DNA of 64,000 bases from Treponema sp. (GCA_024402475.1 JAKSTQ010000005.1:1-64000); one strand, 5' to 3'; positions 32,501 to 40,419 are shown, numbered from the stretch's first letter. Numbers and translations: made by a program. The notes: generated from the sequence alone by a model not told the origin.

Positions 32501-34526
32501 GTCTATGATTTAAAGCAGGAATAAAATTTGCAGGCAGTTCTTTTAAGGCATCGCTTGTAAGATAATTTGTCTGAGATTTTGGTGTGTCGATTCCCAAAAG
32601 GCGGTAGTTCCCTGTGACGTTTTCGATGTCAAAAGTTACGCCTGTGGTATTTGATAATTTTATGTTTTCTGTATCCCATTTGATTCTGGCAGAAAGTGTC
32701 GTAAACCCGTACTGGCTGTTTTCATAACTTGCGTAAGTTAAGTCAGGACTTAATGCCCATTGGGTAGATGCACTGACATCTGCTGATAATGTATCCGTAA
32801 TGTTGTATTTATATCCTGCGGCACCAGAAATCATTCCCCGTGAAAAACTTTTTGATTCTTCACTCCAGGTGATGTAGATTTTATCTGTCTGGGAAACGCC
32901 AGATGGAATTTTTACTTCACCTGTCTGGGGATTATAAATAATGTCATCAACCAGAACTGAGTTTTTGTATACGCGGACTGTTCCGTTTACAGCATTTGTT
33001 CCAATGCCAAAACGGGAAACCGGTGAATATGTTCTGCTCATTATGACAAGATCATTTTGAGAAGTTGAACTTAAATAAGTCATAGGTGAAATATTTGCAA
33101 AAGGAAAGTTAACTTTTGCAGAAGTAAAATCCTGAGAGCCGGCATCTGTTTTATATACATCAAGATATGTATGTTTAAAAGAATAAACCTGATTCTGGGT
33201 GAAGTCCTGTTCATCACTTATGATTGCGCTGTAAGCTGAACTTTTTGTCTGCGTTGTGCCGGAAGCTACAATTACATCGTTTCCTGATAAGGTTCCGCCG
33301 TCATATCTGAAAGCGGCCATAAAAGGAGAAAAGCCTGTCGAGTTCTGAGCAAGAAGCATTTTCTTTGAGCCAAGCAAAACAAAAAAACCTTCTGTTTTGT
33401 TTCCGGAATAATCAGGGCTTGATATATGATTTATTTTGTCACCATAGGAATATATTGCAACATCGGGAATAATATTCTTTTTATCAGAAGGAGAAGCGCT
33501 GTAGTAATCAGAGCCAAAATATTTTTGAATCTGCCCCAGGTAACCTGTTCCAGGAATTTCTGCTGTTCCGTATGTTCCCAGCGCAGATGAATTTATTGCG
33601 GTATCTGCATCTGTTTCAAATTCAATAAGTACACGGGGAGTAACGGAATTTCTTTTCTGGCTGCCGCAGTCAGTACTGAGTATAATCTGATTTTTTACAG
33701 GATAAAGTTTATAGTCTGCAGAAGAAAGTTTTTTGTAAATTCTGCCGGCTTCGTCTGTATATGTTCCTGAAGAATTTTCCACATAGACAGAAGTAACTTT
33801 TTTAACACAGTCACTTTCGGGCAAGATGAAGACAGTTCCTGTTAAATAGGATTCTTTGCTGATTTTTGTGGTTGTAACAAGGTTTTTCCCGTAAAAGGTT
33901 TTATCCTGAGTCTGGAGCATGTCATATCTTACGGCCGCGTCAAGATTCCATTTTTTATCCGGCGATTCAAGATTGATCATGATACCGGGAGCCTGATTGT
34001 CGCCGCCACCGATTCCACGGCCTATATCATCAACACCGTATTTCTGCGGAAACACAATGTTTCTGTTGGAAATCATTAAGTCTTTGATTAATTTTCCGTT
34101 TGTAAAACCTGCTGCAATTGTGCTTTTTTCAAATTTGTCTGCAAAAGCTCCCTGCAAGTACCACTGATTATTCAGCATGAACCATAAGGCAAGATCAATT
34201 TCCTGTGTAAAAACCGGAATCTCAGCAGAAAATACAAAGGGATTTCCAAAACCAAAAGTTGCATTTAAGTTTTCTTTGATGCTCATGTTCCAGTAACCGT
34301 CAGCAAAAAATTCAACATGAGAATCTTTTATATCAAAACTGAATAATGAAGTTGGAGTGGTTCCAGGTCTTACAAGAATTTCAGGGTTAACGATAAAGCC
34401 CTGATTTTCCTGAGCATCTACGATTTTTCTTGATGCGCGGGGATTGTCTGGGGCTGCATGAAGCTGATTGCAGAAAAATGCGCTTCCAAGAAGTACTATT
34501 CCAAGGATGACTTTTGTTTTCTGCAA
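29520..34526 (-). CDS. alternative product: large beta-rich outer-membrane protein from an internal start
   Basis: If translation starts at the in-frame TTG at 34526 (weak AAGCAAGG just before it), the product is 1668 residues, opens with MQKTKVILGIVLLGSAFF as a Sec signal peptide (cleavage near QLHA-AP) and contains no polymerase. The mature part is Ser/Thr/Asn-rich and beta-rich with a C-terminal Phe, as required for Bam-dependent insertion. Family not recognised. A polymerase fused to an exported barrel would be hard to target, so internal initiation or processing is more plausible than a stable fusion; this is inference. Confidence 0.5.
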   Translation of the reverse strand: MQKTKVILGIVLLGSAFFCNQLHAAPDNPRASRKIVDAQENQGFIVNPEILVRPGTTPTSLFSFDIKDSHVEFFADGYWNMSIKENLNATFGFGNPFVFSAEIPVFTQEIDLALWFMLNNQWYLQGAFADKFEKSTIAAGFTNGKLIKDLMISNRNIVFPQKYGVDDIGRGIGGGDNQAPGIMINLESPDKKWNLDAAVRYDMLQTQDKTFYGKNLVTTTKISKESYLTGTVFILPESDCVKKVTSVYVENSSGTYTDEAGRIYKKLSSADYKLYPVKNQIILSTDCGSQKRNSVTPRVLIEFETDADTAINSSALGTYGTAEIPGTGYLGQIQKYFGSDYYSASPSDKKNIIPDVAIYSYGDKINHISSPDYSGNKTEGFFVLLGSKKMLLAQNSTGFSPFMAAFRYDGGTLSGNDVIVASGTTQTKSSAYSAIISDEQDFTQNQVYSFKHTYLDVYKTDAGSQDFTSAKVNFPFANISPMTYLSSTSQNDLVIMSRTYSPVSRFGIGTNAVNGTVRVYKNSVLVDDIIYNPQTGEVKIPSGVSQTDKIYITWSEESKSFSRGMISGAAGYKYNITDTLSADVSASTQWALSPDLTYASYENSQYGFTTLSARIKWDTENIKLSNTTGVTFDIENVTGNYRLLGIDTPKSQTNYLTSDALKELPANFIPALNHRPQNSLLPRPLLERNYNGNVPKTTGSTDTGITGYKVPVGWNFSGIQGLTGEKLLWSSVTVSMPANKGSLVRGSRFELAVKDADKLTSLASGGKCKVYLQLGVNDQEDFTAEDSYSIPTWCIYDSMNIPQEDVIAGIDTAKNQWQTVSVLLRDQDRAAIKNNYSARITVVLETDTIPPVPAGEFFVGPYMLSCNDIYTSSEKAITVTQEQTKASGNNSNIFKQTEKYTDNVYWNIEDFSHVSQKVSDPNIRLYNYFEETDISSYKAIDLYFSYNAYGLEQDVETTSIYNDSYALTIIMDRQEEGTTQSIQKAVEIKIPASALKKYINTDFTTSIHHLQLDRITGQVYINDKLIPGAVVHTNSDIKPSRLCIIVNTAVMTENTNNKICIFEKGKFTVNEFFLSQNSPQIVLDNIAKVNLKKDGDIWNINNFAILKDASFNALGDFTGSFSTDKNITSKYGLRTAVDAGITLATIKLSAKAARAQQSKYGISNAGHDISTTTPILKVLSFEENFLVNKEDKSMSKYNNVMLDFTRLNFPLTLKAGTDVLYDNWTTTQNASSNLNLNIGQPGKFLYTLNATALTNQKISDSNSTEENGSSIQKTSYFENYKDAFLYQFSTGSQNANRRIIDGKINNLFDFGFAGFKPSVNLEASGNYTNATYTSFTDKIDFSTEFPFTINRNTFAFKYQKTTGQVKITDKGGSYITDTQNTAKAFNERPWYFTAFPVYDLISSKLGDQVLSQSLKNGNSFQDETGISQKLYYSGLYEFSWKRPIFANKYDFFIPTTASFALSRDIDSSQNLTDIYQLKTTAGFTSFNIFSANGAFPILKCFEQDEYTASLQYALKIPRTDPGQVRHNVNAYVLANFYVNQNDILKTAASFSFEDKDSWSVRLNAGYKRSSNFTPILAFIKLFAKKADFSKVGLTRTDSIAVTLSSTLSGNSTDTKVTQYQSYEYIHQLDMALTNFATIYTGFDTSFTWTKDRICTLGLEITLGGKLQF

Positions 34527-35699
34527 AAGCCTTGCTTTATGGATTTTTATGTTAGGGTTTTTGTTTTCCAGATTGAGAATTGCTTTTTCGATGCACTGCT
34601 GTTTTTCTGTCTGCGAAGGAAAAAGTTCCTGCTGAACTATCTGGTTTTTTGAAATTACATTATGTACGCCGACTCCTAAAAGTCTAATGCCTTTTCCGTC
34701 TTCGTATTTTTTTTCAAAAAGATTTACTGCATATTCATATAATTCATCGATGCAAAGTATTGGAGAAGAAAAAGTCTGCTGAGCATTAAAAGTAGAAAAA
34801 TCGTCATATCGGATTTTAATTGCAACTGTATAACTTGTAAGTCCGTTTTCAAGAAGCCTGAACATTACAGTGTGACACAGTTCCATTATGCAGGTATGAA
34901 TTATTTCTCTGTCGTAAAGGTCATAAGGGTAGGTGGATTCATTGCTTAAAGTATGAGTTTTGCTTTCTGCAAGAAAACCTTCCGGTTGAATTCCTCTTAC
35001 AACATTATAAAGAAATCCTGCGCTGGCGTTTCCCATTATGGTCTGCAATAAGGCAAGAGAATGTTTTTTAATATCAGTTACGGTTTTGAATCCGCTTTCG
35101 TTAAGGCGTTTTAAGGATTTGTCTCCGATTCCCCATACTTTAGAAAGGGGAAGAGATTCCATAAAAGCTTCTTCCTGACCGTTGGGAATTATATAAAGAC
35201 CATCAGGCTTTTTAATGTCACTTGCAATTTTTGCAAGGTACGCATTTGAAGCAATGCCAACAGAAATTGTAAGGCCTGTTTCATTTTTGATTCTTGATTT
35301 TAAAAGACGTGCTGCTTCTAAAGGTTCTCCAAAAAGCCGCTGAGTTCCTGTCATGTCAAGAAAGGCTTCGTCAATGCTGACCTGCCTGAAATCAGGAGAA
35401 AATTCCATCAGAATGTTCATGACTTTTTTTGAATAGCGGCTGTAAAGTTTCATGTCGCAGTCAACGAAAATTCCCTGAGGGCATAATTCGTAGGCTTTAA
35501 AAGTTGGCATTGCAGAGTGAACTCCAAATGCACGGGCTTCGTAAGAGGCTGTTGAAACAACATTGCGCCGCTGCTTTGGATCTCCGCCGACAATTAAAGG
35601 TTTGCCGCGGTATTCAGGATGTTCAAGCTGTTCTACGCTTGCAAAAAATGCATCAAGGTCAACATGAAAAAAACATTTTGTCAGAGGGGCATCATTCAC
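29520..35699 (-). CDS. dinB: DNA polymerase IV reading frame continuous with a giant outer-membrane-type protein
   Basis: One uninterrupted frame of 2059 codons. Residues 1-391 are a complete Y-family polymerase: HVDLDAFFASVEQ (D14, D16), SYEARAFGV, SIDEAFLDMTG (D110, E111), ISVGIASNAYLAKIASDIKK, VWGIGDKSLKRL, a little-finger domain, a clamp-binding-like QQELFP and a normal DinB tail ending KARLL. It continues at once into KTKVILGIVLLGSAFF, a signal-peptide-like segment, then about 1640 beta-rich residues ending in LGLEITLGGKLQF with terminal Phe, as in outer-membrane barrels. Either this is a true fusion, or the second protein starts inside (TTG at 34526). Overlaps the upstream membrane gene by 4 nt. 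Confidence 0.85.
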   Translation of the reverse strand: MNDAPLTKCFFHVDLDAFFASVEQLEHPEYRGKPLIVGGDPKQRRNVVSTASYEARAFGVHSAMPTFKAYELCPQGIFVDCDMKLYSRYSKKVMNILMEFSPDFRQVSIDEAFLDMTGTQRLFGEPLEAARLLKSRIKNETGLTISVGIASNAYLAKIASDIKKPDGLYIIPNGQEEAFMESLPLSKVWGIGDKSLKRLNESGFKTVTDIKKHSLALLQTIMGNASAGFLYNVVRGIQPEGFLAESKTHTLSNESTYPYDLYDREIIHTCIMELCHTVMFRLLENGLTSYTVAIKIRYDDFSTFNAQQTFSSPILCIDELYEYAVNLFEKKYEDGKGIRLLGVGVHNVISKNQIVQQELFPSQTEKQQCIEKAILNLENKNPNIKIHKARLLQKTKVILGIVLLGSAFFCNQLHAAPDNPRASRKIVDAQENQGFIVNPEILVRPGTTPTSLFSFDIKDSHVEFFADGYWNMSIKENLNATFGFGNPFVFSAEIPVFTQEIDLALWFMLNNQWYLQGAFADKFEKSTIAAGFTNGKLIKDLMISNRNIVFPQKYGVDDIGRGIGGGDNQAPGIMINLESPDKKWNLDAAVRYDMLQTQDKTFYGKNLVTTTKISKESYLTGTVFILPESDCVKKVTSVYVENSSGTYTDEAGRIYKKLSSADYKLYPVKNQIILSTDCGSQKRNSVTPRVLIEFETDADTAINSSALGTYGTAEIPGTGYLGQIQKYFGSDYYSASPSDKKNIIPDVAIYSYGDKINHISSPDYSGNKTEGFFVLLGSKKMLLAQNSTGFSPFMAAFRYDGGTLSGNDVIVASGTTQTKSSAYSAIISDEQDFTQNQVYSFKHTYLDVYKTDAGSQDFTSAKVNFPFANISPMTYLSSTSQNDLVIMSRTYSPVSRFGIGTNAVNGTVRVYKNSVLVDDIIYNPQTGEVKIPSGVSQTDKIYITWSEESKSFSRGMISGAAGYKYNITDTLSADVSASTQWALSPDLTYASYENSQYGFTTLSARIKWDTENIKLSNTTGVTFDIENVTGNYRLLGIDTPKSQTNYLTSDALKELPANFIPALNHRPQNSLLPRPLLERNYNGNVPKTTGSTDTGITGYKVPVGWNFSGIQGLTGEKLLWSSVTVSMPANKGSLVRGSRFELAVKDADKLTSLASGGKCKVYLQLGVNDQEDFTAEDSYSIPTWCIYDSMNIPQEDVIAGIDTAKNQWQTVSVLLRDQDRAAIKNNYSARITVVLETDTIPPVPAGEFFVGPYMLSCNDIYTSSEKAITVTQEQTKASGNNSNIFKQTEKYTDNVYWNIEDFSHVSQKVSDPNIRLYNYFEETDISSYKAIDLYFSYNAYGLEQDVETTSIYNDSYALTIIMDRQEEGTTQSIQKAVEIKIPASALKKYINTDFTTSIHHLQLDRITGQVYINDKLIPGAVVHTNSDIKPSRLCIIVNTAVMTENTNNKICIFEKGKFTVNEFFLSQNSPQIVLDNIAKVNLKKDGDIWNINNFAILKDASFNALGDFTGSFSTDKNITSKYGLRTAVDAGITLATIKLSAKAARAQQSKYGISNAGHDISTTTPILKVLSFEENFLVNKEDKSMSKYNNVMLDFTRLNFPLTLKAGTDVLYDNWTTTQNASSNLNLNIGQPGKFLYTLNATALTNQKISDSNSTEENGSSIQKTSYFENYKDAFLYQFSTGSQNANRRIIDGKINNLFDFGFAGFKPSVNLEASGNYTNATYTSFTDKIDFSTEFPFTINRNTFAFKYQKTTGQVKITDKGGSYITDTQNTAKAFNERPWYFTAFPVYDLISSKLGDQVLSQSLKNGNSFQDETGISQKLYYSGLYEFSWKRPIFANKYDFFIPTTASFALSRDIDSSQNLTDIYQLKTTAGFTSFNIFSANGAFPILKCFEQDEYTASLQYALKIPRTDPGQVRHNVNAYVLANFYVNQNDILKTAASFSFEDKDSWSVRLNAGYKRSSNFTPILAFIKLFAKKADFSKVGLTRTDSIAVTLSSTLSGNSTDTKVTQYQSYEYIHQLDMALTNFATIYTGFDTSFTWTKDRICTLGLEITLGGKLQF

Positions 35700-37771
35700 T
35701 TTTTATCCCCTTGTGAATAATCGATTACAGTAACAGATTTTTCTCTGGTGAAAAAATTTCTTCTTGGGTTTGTGTCATCGGTAAGATAGTATGCATGCAC
35801 TTCAATTGTACTGATTTGAGAAACGTCCGGAGTATATGTAATGGTAAAATTCTTTGGCGGATAATCAGGAATGTTGAATTTTGCCTGATATGCAGTTGTA
35901 TAAGGACTGTACTGATGGAAAGTGTAATAAATCGGGTTTTCAGTCTGGCCTGAAACAATGACATCAACTCTGACAGCCTGTTTGTTTGTCTTGATGTTTA
36001 CAGTTCTGATGTTACCTGAATAGTATTTTGAATCGCTGTAACTTACAGAAAGATTTTCGTTTTGAGGAGTTTCTTCGATTACTTCCATCTTTGCAAGCGG
36101 TTCAATATTTGAAAAAAGTTTTCTTGCATTAATGCTGATGATAAGTGAAAGTACAAGAGTAAGAACCGTAAAAAGTGAAATTACAAGAATGTAATATCTT
36201 GGGAAAAGAATAGAAAGGTTTTGTGTAAGTCCTGCATGCTGCTGTTTGATTTCTTTTGCTTCAATTGTCAATGACTGAATGCGGAGAATGATTTTAAACC
36301 ACATGAGCGAAAATGGACCCAGCGCAAAAGCAAGAATAAAATTATCGCCAGGGTTAGAAAAAATCAGTGGAAAAATTTGTTTTGGTGTTGAATACAATAA
36401 AATTCTGGTCAGCAAAGGAAAGAACGGAATAACCATAAGGAATAAGCAGATAAAGTTCCAGTGAATTTTTTTGACATTACGGGAAAAATAAACTATCAGA
36501 TAAATTGTTGTAAAAAGATAGAACAAAGCAATGTCGAATGCACAGAAAACAAAGATATTAAAGATAGCCGAAATCGTAAGGATGTATTCAAAAACGTGAA
36601 TCTGATTATTCTTTTTTATCTTTAAGAAAATAAGAAAGAATATAGTAATCAGAAGGAATGTAACGATAAGCTTTATTGTAATGAGCAGAATCGGATTGTA
36701 GAATTTATATTTAAAGAAAATCGATGCAATATATTGTCCTGAATAAATACTTGCAAATCCGATAATCCATGTAAGCGGCAGAATCCAGATCGAATGAATT
36801 GATTCTTTCTGAATGATAGGCTTAATACTTTGCTTTGTCGAAAAAAGGAAAGTAAAGTCACAGATCAAAAAAAGCCCGATTGCTGTAATTATATAAAGCA
36901 AAAGCATTGTAGCAATTTCTGGAATAAAATATGTGTGGTTAAAAAATTTAAGCGGAATGTAATGAGTATCCTGGTTTTCACTTTTTTCAGGACTGTAATT
37001 TTCAAGGAAATGCGTAAAAACTTCTGATAAGGTTGTAGTTTTAAGGATATCCTCATTGAAATTTATATCCAGCGCTTCAATCCCGTTTGAAAGATAGCTT
37101 GCAAGCCGGTAATCAGATTTAAGGATATCATGGGAATAAAGTGAACAGAAAATTCCGCCTTTAATTGAAAAACGGATTCCTTTTGCTTCAAGGCTATGAG
37201 CTGTACTTTTAATAAGCCAGAGCGGACACAGAATCTGACCTGATCCAGGAGTAATTGAATTTCGCTTTGTTGAACTAAAACTTACAAGAATTGCTGCTGT
37301 GGAACCTGTTCCTTTAAAAAGATCGCAGTAAAGTGCAGAACCGGAATTTTCTTCGTTGCCGCTTAAAATACTTTTGTCTGCAGCAGTAAGAAGGATGTTT
37401 ATGTTGTAATTAAACTCGCTTTCTTTAATGAACTCAATAATATTGAAAAGAAAATCAGTACGGGTTGCAATGTCTTCCTGCATAAATGAAAGAATGATTG
37501 TGTCCTTTGCTGAATCCCATATATCATCCGGCAATTCTTTTTTTGCAGGAAAGTGAAGGACTATATTTCTGGCAAAGGTATCGTTTTCTGTTCTGAAAAG
37601 GCTTATGTCAGAATGAGAATAGCCGTTATAATCTAAAGTCTTTTTTATGTACTGATATAATTCCTGTCCTGAAAGTTTTTCAATTTCCTGCGCAGAATAC
37701 CCCTGTGAAAATATCGGGCAAAGAAAAGTGAGAAGAATTGAAAGGACTGTTAGAATTTTCTTAAATTTCAT
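35696..37771 (-). CDS. membrane protein with exported N-terminal domain, unknown function
   Basis: A 691-residue protein: signal peptide (MKFKKILTVLSILLTFLCPI), an extracytoplasmic domain (about 25-285), eight or so membrane helices (about 290-560), and a C-terminal extracytoplasmic beta domain (about 565-691). The N-terminal domain reads like a degenerate M28 peptidase fold (NIVLHFPAKKE... NINILLTAADKSIL), but I see no full metal-binding set, so it is probably not a peptidase. It precedes the DinB/barrel frame with a 4-nt overlap. A ribosome site CAGGAA is present. Confidence 0.75.
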   Translation of the reverse strand: MKFKKILTVLSILLTFLCPIFSQGYSAQEIEKLSGQELYQYIKKTLDYNGYSHSDISLFRTENDTFARNIVLHFPAKKELPDDIWDSAKDTIILSFMQEDIATRTDFLFNIIEFIKESEFNYNINILLTAADKSILSGNEENSGSALYCDLFKGTGSTAAILVSFSSTKRNSITPGSGQILCPLWLIKSTAHSLEAKGIRFSIKGGIFCSLYSHDILKSDYRLASYLSNGIEALDINFNEDILKTTTLSEVFTHFLENYSPEKSENQDTHYIPLKFFNHTYFIPEIATMLLLYIITAIGLFLICDFTFLFSTKQSIKPIIQKESIHSIWILPLTWIIGFASIYSGQYIASIFFKYKFYNPILLITIKLIVTFLLITIFFLIFLKIKKNNQIHVFEYILTISAIFNIFVFCAFDIALFYLFTTIYLIVYFSRNVKKIHWNFICLFLMVIPFFPLLTRILLYSTPKQIFPLIFSNPGDNFILAFALGPFSLMWFKIILRIQSLTIEAKEIKQQHAGLTQNLSILFPRYYILVISLFTVLTLVLSLIISINARKLFSNIEPLAKMEVIEETPQNENLSVSYSDSKYYSGNIRTVNIKTNKQAVRVDVIVSGQTENPIYYTFHQYSPYTTAYQAKFNIPDYPPKNFTITYTPDVSQISTIEVHAYYLTDDTNPRRNFFTREKSVTVIDYSQGDKK

Positions 37772-37841
37772 TAAATTCCTGTACTGGTCAAAAAATCAGC
37801 AATAATTTTCTATATTATATAGAATACAATTTATCTGAATA

Positions 37842-37885
37842 TTTATCAATTATTGCTTGAAAAAAAGGGTGTAAATTGATAAATT
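37842..37885 (+). promoter_or_regulatory. lysC promoter within a 10-bp inverted repeat
   Basis: TTGAAA (37857-37862), 17 nt, TAAATT (37880-37885). TTTATCAATT (37842-37851) and AATTGATAAA (37874-37883) form a perfect inverted repeat whose right arm covers the -10 box and abuts the GAGGG ribosome site. It may be an operator. The 37772-37891 gap holds no lysine riboswitch that I can recognise. Confidence 0.5.
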
Positions 37886-37891
37886 GAGGGA

Positions 37892-39220
37892 ATGATAGTA
37901 ATGAAATTCGGCGGTTCTTCTGTTGCTAACGCAGACCGCATTCGCCATGTAGCATCGATTATTGAGGCTTATAAAGACAAAAAGCCTGTGGTTGTTCTTT
38001 CTGCTATGGGAGACACAACTGATCACCTTCTTGAAGCAGCTGACAAGGCTGTTGCTGGTACAATTGACGTTTCTGGTGTCGAAAAGCTTCATCGTGAAAC
38101 TGCTGATGAACTGGGAATCAAAATTGAAGCAATTGATGACCTTCTCGAAGAGCTTTCACAGCTTTTGACCGGTATTTCCATGCTTAAGGAACTTACCCGC
38201 CGTACAAGAGACTATCTTGTTTCTTTTGGTGAACGCATGTCAGTACGCATGATGGCAGCTTACCTTGAAAATAAAGGAATCCCTGCAAATTTCTATGACG
38301 CATGGGATGTTGGAATCATGTCAGATTCTAACTTTATGTCTGCAGAACTTCTTGACAGCGTATGGGAAACAATTCCTGAACATCTTAATTCATACAAAGA
38401 CGGTCTTACAAATGCAATTCCTATTGTAACAGGATTCATTGCAAAAGACGTTAAGGGCAATATTACAACTTTGGGCCGCGGTGGTTCTGACCTTACTGCT
38501 ACAATCATTGGTTCTGCAATGAAAGCTGATGAAATCCAGACATGGAAAGACGTAGACGGTATTCTTACTACAGATCCACGCGTTGTAAAAGAAGCAATTC
38601 CAGTTCCTGAAGTTACTTACGAAGAAGCTGCCGAACTTGCATACTTTGGTTCACAGGTTCTTCATCCTCGTTCAATGGTACCTTGTCTTAAAAGCGGTGT
38701 ACCTGTTCGTGTTAAAAACTCTTATAACATCGAAAGTCCGGGAACTATCATCGTAGAAAATCATACTGGTGAAACACCAAAAGTTACTGCAATTACATGT
38801 GTAAAGAATGTAACTCTTATTGATATCAACTCAACACGCATGCTTGGTGCTGCAGGATTTTTGGCTCATATTTTCAATAACTTCCTTAAATGGGGAATTT
38901 CAATTGATGTTATTGCTACTTCCGAAGTATCCATTACATGTACAGTAAGCGGTAAAACAGATCTTACAGGTCTTTTGCAGGATCTTGATCATGTTGCAGA
39001 TGTTGAAGTTCAGAAGGATAAATCTATTATTACAATCATTTGTGATGCTGACCATTCAAGTTCAATTCTTGCAAGTGGATTTGGTGCTCTTGCAAAGGCT
39101 GGAATCAACGTTCAGATGATCAGCCAGGGTGCTTCTAAGGTTAACATTACTGTAATTGTTGATGATGATGAACGTCAGGAAACTGTTCAGGTTCTCCATG
39201 ACGCTTTCTTTAAGAAATAA
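37892..39220 (+). CDS. lysC: aspartate kinase
   Basis: Aspartokinase phosphorylates aspartate, the first step toward lysine, diaminopimelate, threonine and methionine. The 442-residue chain has the kinase signature MKFGGSSVANADRI, SFGERMSVRMMAAYL, GFIAKDVKGNITTLGRGGSD, and two C-terminal ACT domains (about 300-442) that normally sense lysine or threonine. The start at 37892 keeps the IVMKFGG strand found in homologues; an ATG at 37901 has better ribosome-site spacing but would cut that strand. dapB follows after 27 nt. Confidence 0.95.
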   Translation: MIVMKFGGSSVANADRIRHVASIIEAYKDKKPVVVLSAMGDTTDHLLEAADKAVAGTIDVSGVEKLHRETADELGIKIEAIDDLLEELSQLLTGISMLKELTRRTRDYLVSFGERMSVRMMAAYLENKGIPANFYDAWDVGIMSDSNFMSAELLDSVWETIPEHLNSYKDGLTNAIPIVTGFIAKDVKGNITTLGRGGSDLTATIIGSAMKADEIQTWKDVDGILTTDPRVVKEAIPVPEVTYEEAAELAYFGSQVLHPRSMVPCLKSGVPVRVKNSYNIESPGTIIVENHTGETPKVTAITCVKNVTLIDINSTRMLGAAGFLAHIFNNFLKWGISIDVIATSEVSITCTVSGKTDLTGLLQDLDHVADVEVQKDKSIITIICDADHSSSILASGFGALAKAGINVQMISQGASKVNITVIVDDDERQETVQVLHDAFFKK

Positions 39221-39247
39221 TATTTAATAAAAGGTTGGGGGAATACA

Positions 39248-40030
39248 ATGAAAATCGCTCTGGTTGGTTTTGGAAAAATGGGGCACATGATCAAGACTTC
39301 TGCTGAGAATTTTGGTCATGAAGTTGTTGCAACAGTTGATGTATTTGCAAAAGATGCATCGGTACTTGTTCCTGCAGGGGACTACGAAGCTGTAGCAAAA
39401 GCCGTAAAAGATGCTGATCCTGACGGAATCATTGAATTCACTCACCCTGACTCAGTAATGGGCGATATCAAGGCTCTTCTTCCACTTGGAATTCCAATGG
39501 TTGTAGGTACAACAGGATGGAATGACAAAAAAGAAGAAGTTGCTGCAATGGCCGCTGAATGTAACGGCGTTGTAATGACAAGTGCAAACTTCAGCATTGG
39601 CGTAAACATGCTTTATAAAATTATTGAAGAAGCTGCCCGCCTTGCAAATGAATATCCTGAATATGACATGAGCGTATTTGAAGCTCATCATAACCAGAAA
39701 GCTGACAGCCCAAGCGGTACAGCTCTTGATATTGCAAAACATCTTCTTAAGACATTTACCCGCAAAGAAACAATTGTTACAGAAACAATGCATTCACGCC
39801 CTGATCCAAAGGAACTTCATGTAGCAAGCATGCGTTGTGGTGCAATCCCTGGAACTCATACAGTTTTCTTTGACTCAAGTGCAGATACTATCGAAATTAC
39901 ACATCGTGCCCGTAGCCGCGAAGGTTTTGCAAACGGTGCAGTTCATTCTCTTGAAAGACTTGTTGCAGGCGTAAAAAACGGTTCTCTTGCAAAAGGTGCC
40001 CTTTACGGCATGGATGACTTGTTCAACTAG
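39248..40030 (+). CDS. dapB: 4-hydroxy-tetrahydrodipicolinate reductase
   Basis: DapB reduces the dapA product with NAD(P)H in the lysine/diaminopimelate pathway. The 260-residue chain has the N-terminal nucleotide fold MKIALVGFGKMGHMI, GTTGWNDKKEEV, SANFSIGVNMLYKIIEEAA and the catalytic/substrate motif EAHHNQKADSPSGTA. A GGTTGGGGGAA ribosome site precedes the ATG. Pairing with lysC makes a short biosynthetic operon; treponemal peptidoglycan uses a diamino acid from this pathway branch or ornithine, so the product may also serve lysine synthesis only. Confidence 0.95.
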   Translation: MKIALVGFGKMGHMIKTSAENFGHEVVATVDVFAKDASVLVPAGDYEAVAKAVKDADPDGIIEFTHPDSVMGDIKALLPLGIPMVVGTTGWNDKKEEVAAMAAECNGVVMTSANFSIGVNMLYKIIEEAARLANEYPEYDMSVFEAHHNQKADSPSGTALDIAKHLLKTFTRKETIVTETMHSRPDPKELHVASMRCGAIPGTHTVFFDSSADTIEITHRARSREGFANGAVHSLERLVAGVKNGSLAKGALYGMDDLFN

Positions 40031-40053
40031 AAATTTGGTGGTAAAATAATAAT

Positions 40054-40419
40054 ATGTACGATAATAAAGGTTGTGACTTACTTGATTATGATGAATCTGA
40101 TTTCAATACAGTAATTGCTTCTGATATCACATTTTCAGGAAAAATTAAATTTGTAAAGCCGTTTATGATCAAAGGTAAAGTAAGCGGAAAAATTGAATCA
40201 GACAGCGATCTGGTAATTGATACTAATGCTGTTGTAAAAGCTGATATTGTTGCTGAAAGAATTCTCGTTAAAGGAAAAGTTAACGGCAACATCATCGGTA
40301 ATTCAATGGTTTATATAACTTCTACAGGAACAGTAGACGGTGATGTTACTGCAATTCAGTTTGTAAATGAACTGGGTGGACAGGTAACTGGTCGTCTTTC
40401 AATGGTAAAACCTCAATGA
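40054..40419 (+). CDS. bactofilin family cytoskeletal protein
   Basis: Bactofilins polymerise without nucleotides into beta-helical filaments that guide cell shape or envelope enzymes. The 121-residue protein has the right-handed beta-helix repeat pattern IKFVKPFMIKGKVSGKIESD, DLVIDTNAVVKADIVAERI and VKGKVNGNIIGNSMVYITS, with short disordered ends. A GGTGG ribosome site is present. Its stop overlaps the next TPR gene by 4 nt. Confidence 0.92.
   Translation: MYDNKGCDLLDYDESDFNTVIASDITFSGKIKFVKPFMIKGKVSGKIESDSDLVIDTNAVVKADIVAERILVKGKVNGNIIGNSMVYITSTGTVDGDVTAIQFVNELGGQVTGRLSMVKPQ

Noticed and set aside
37772-37891. Lysine riboswitch upstream of lysC
   Set aside because: The gap is only 120 nt and has no five-helix lysine-riboswitch pattern; only the short inverted repeat and a promoter are seen.
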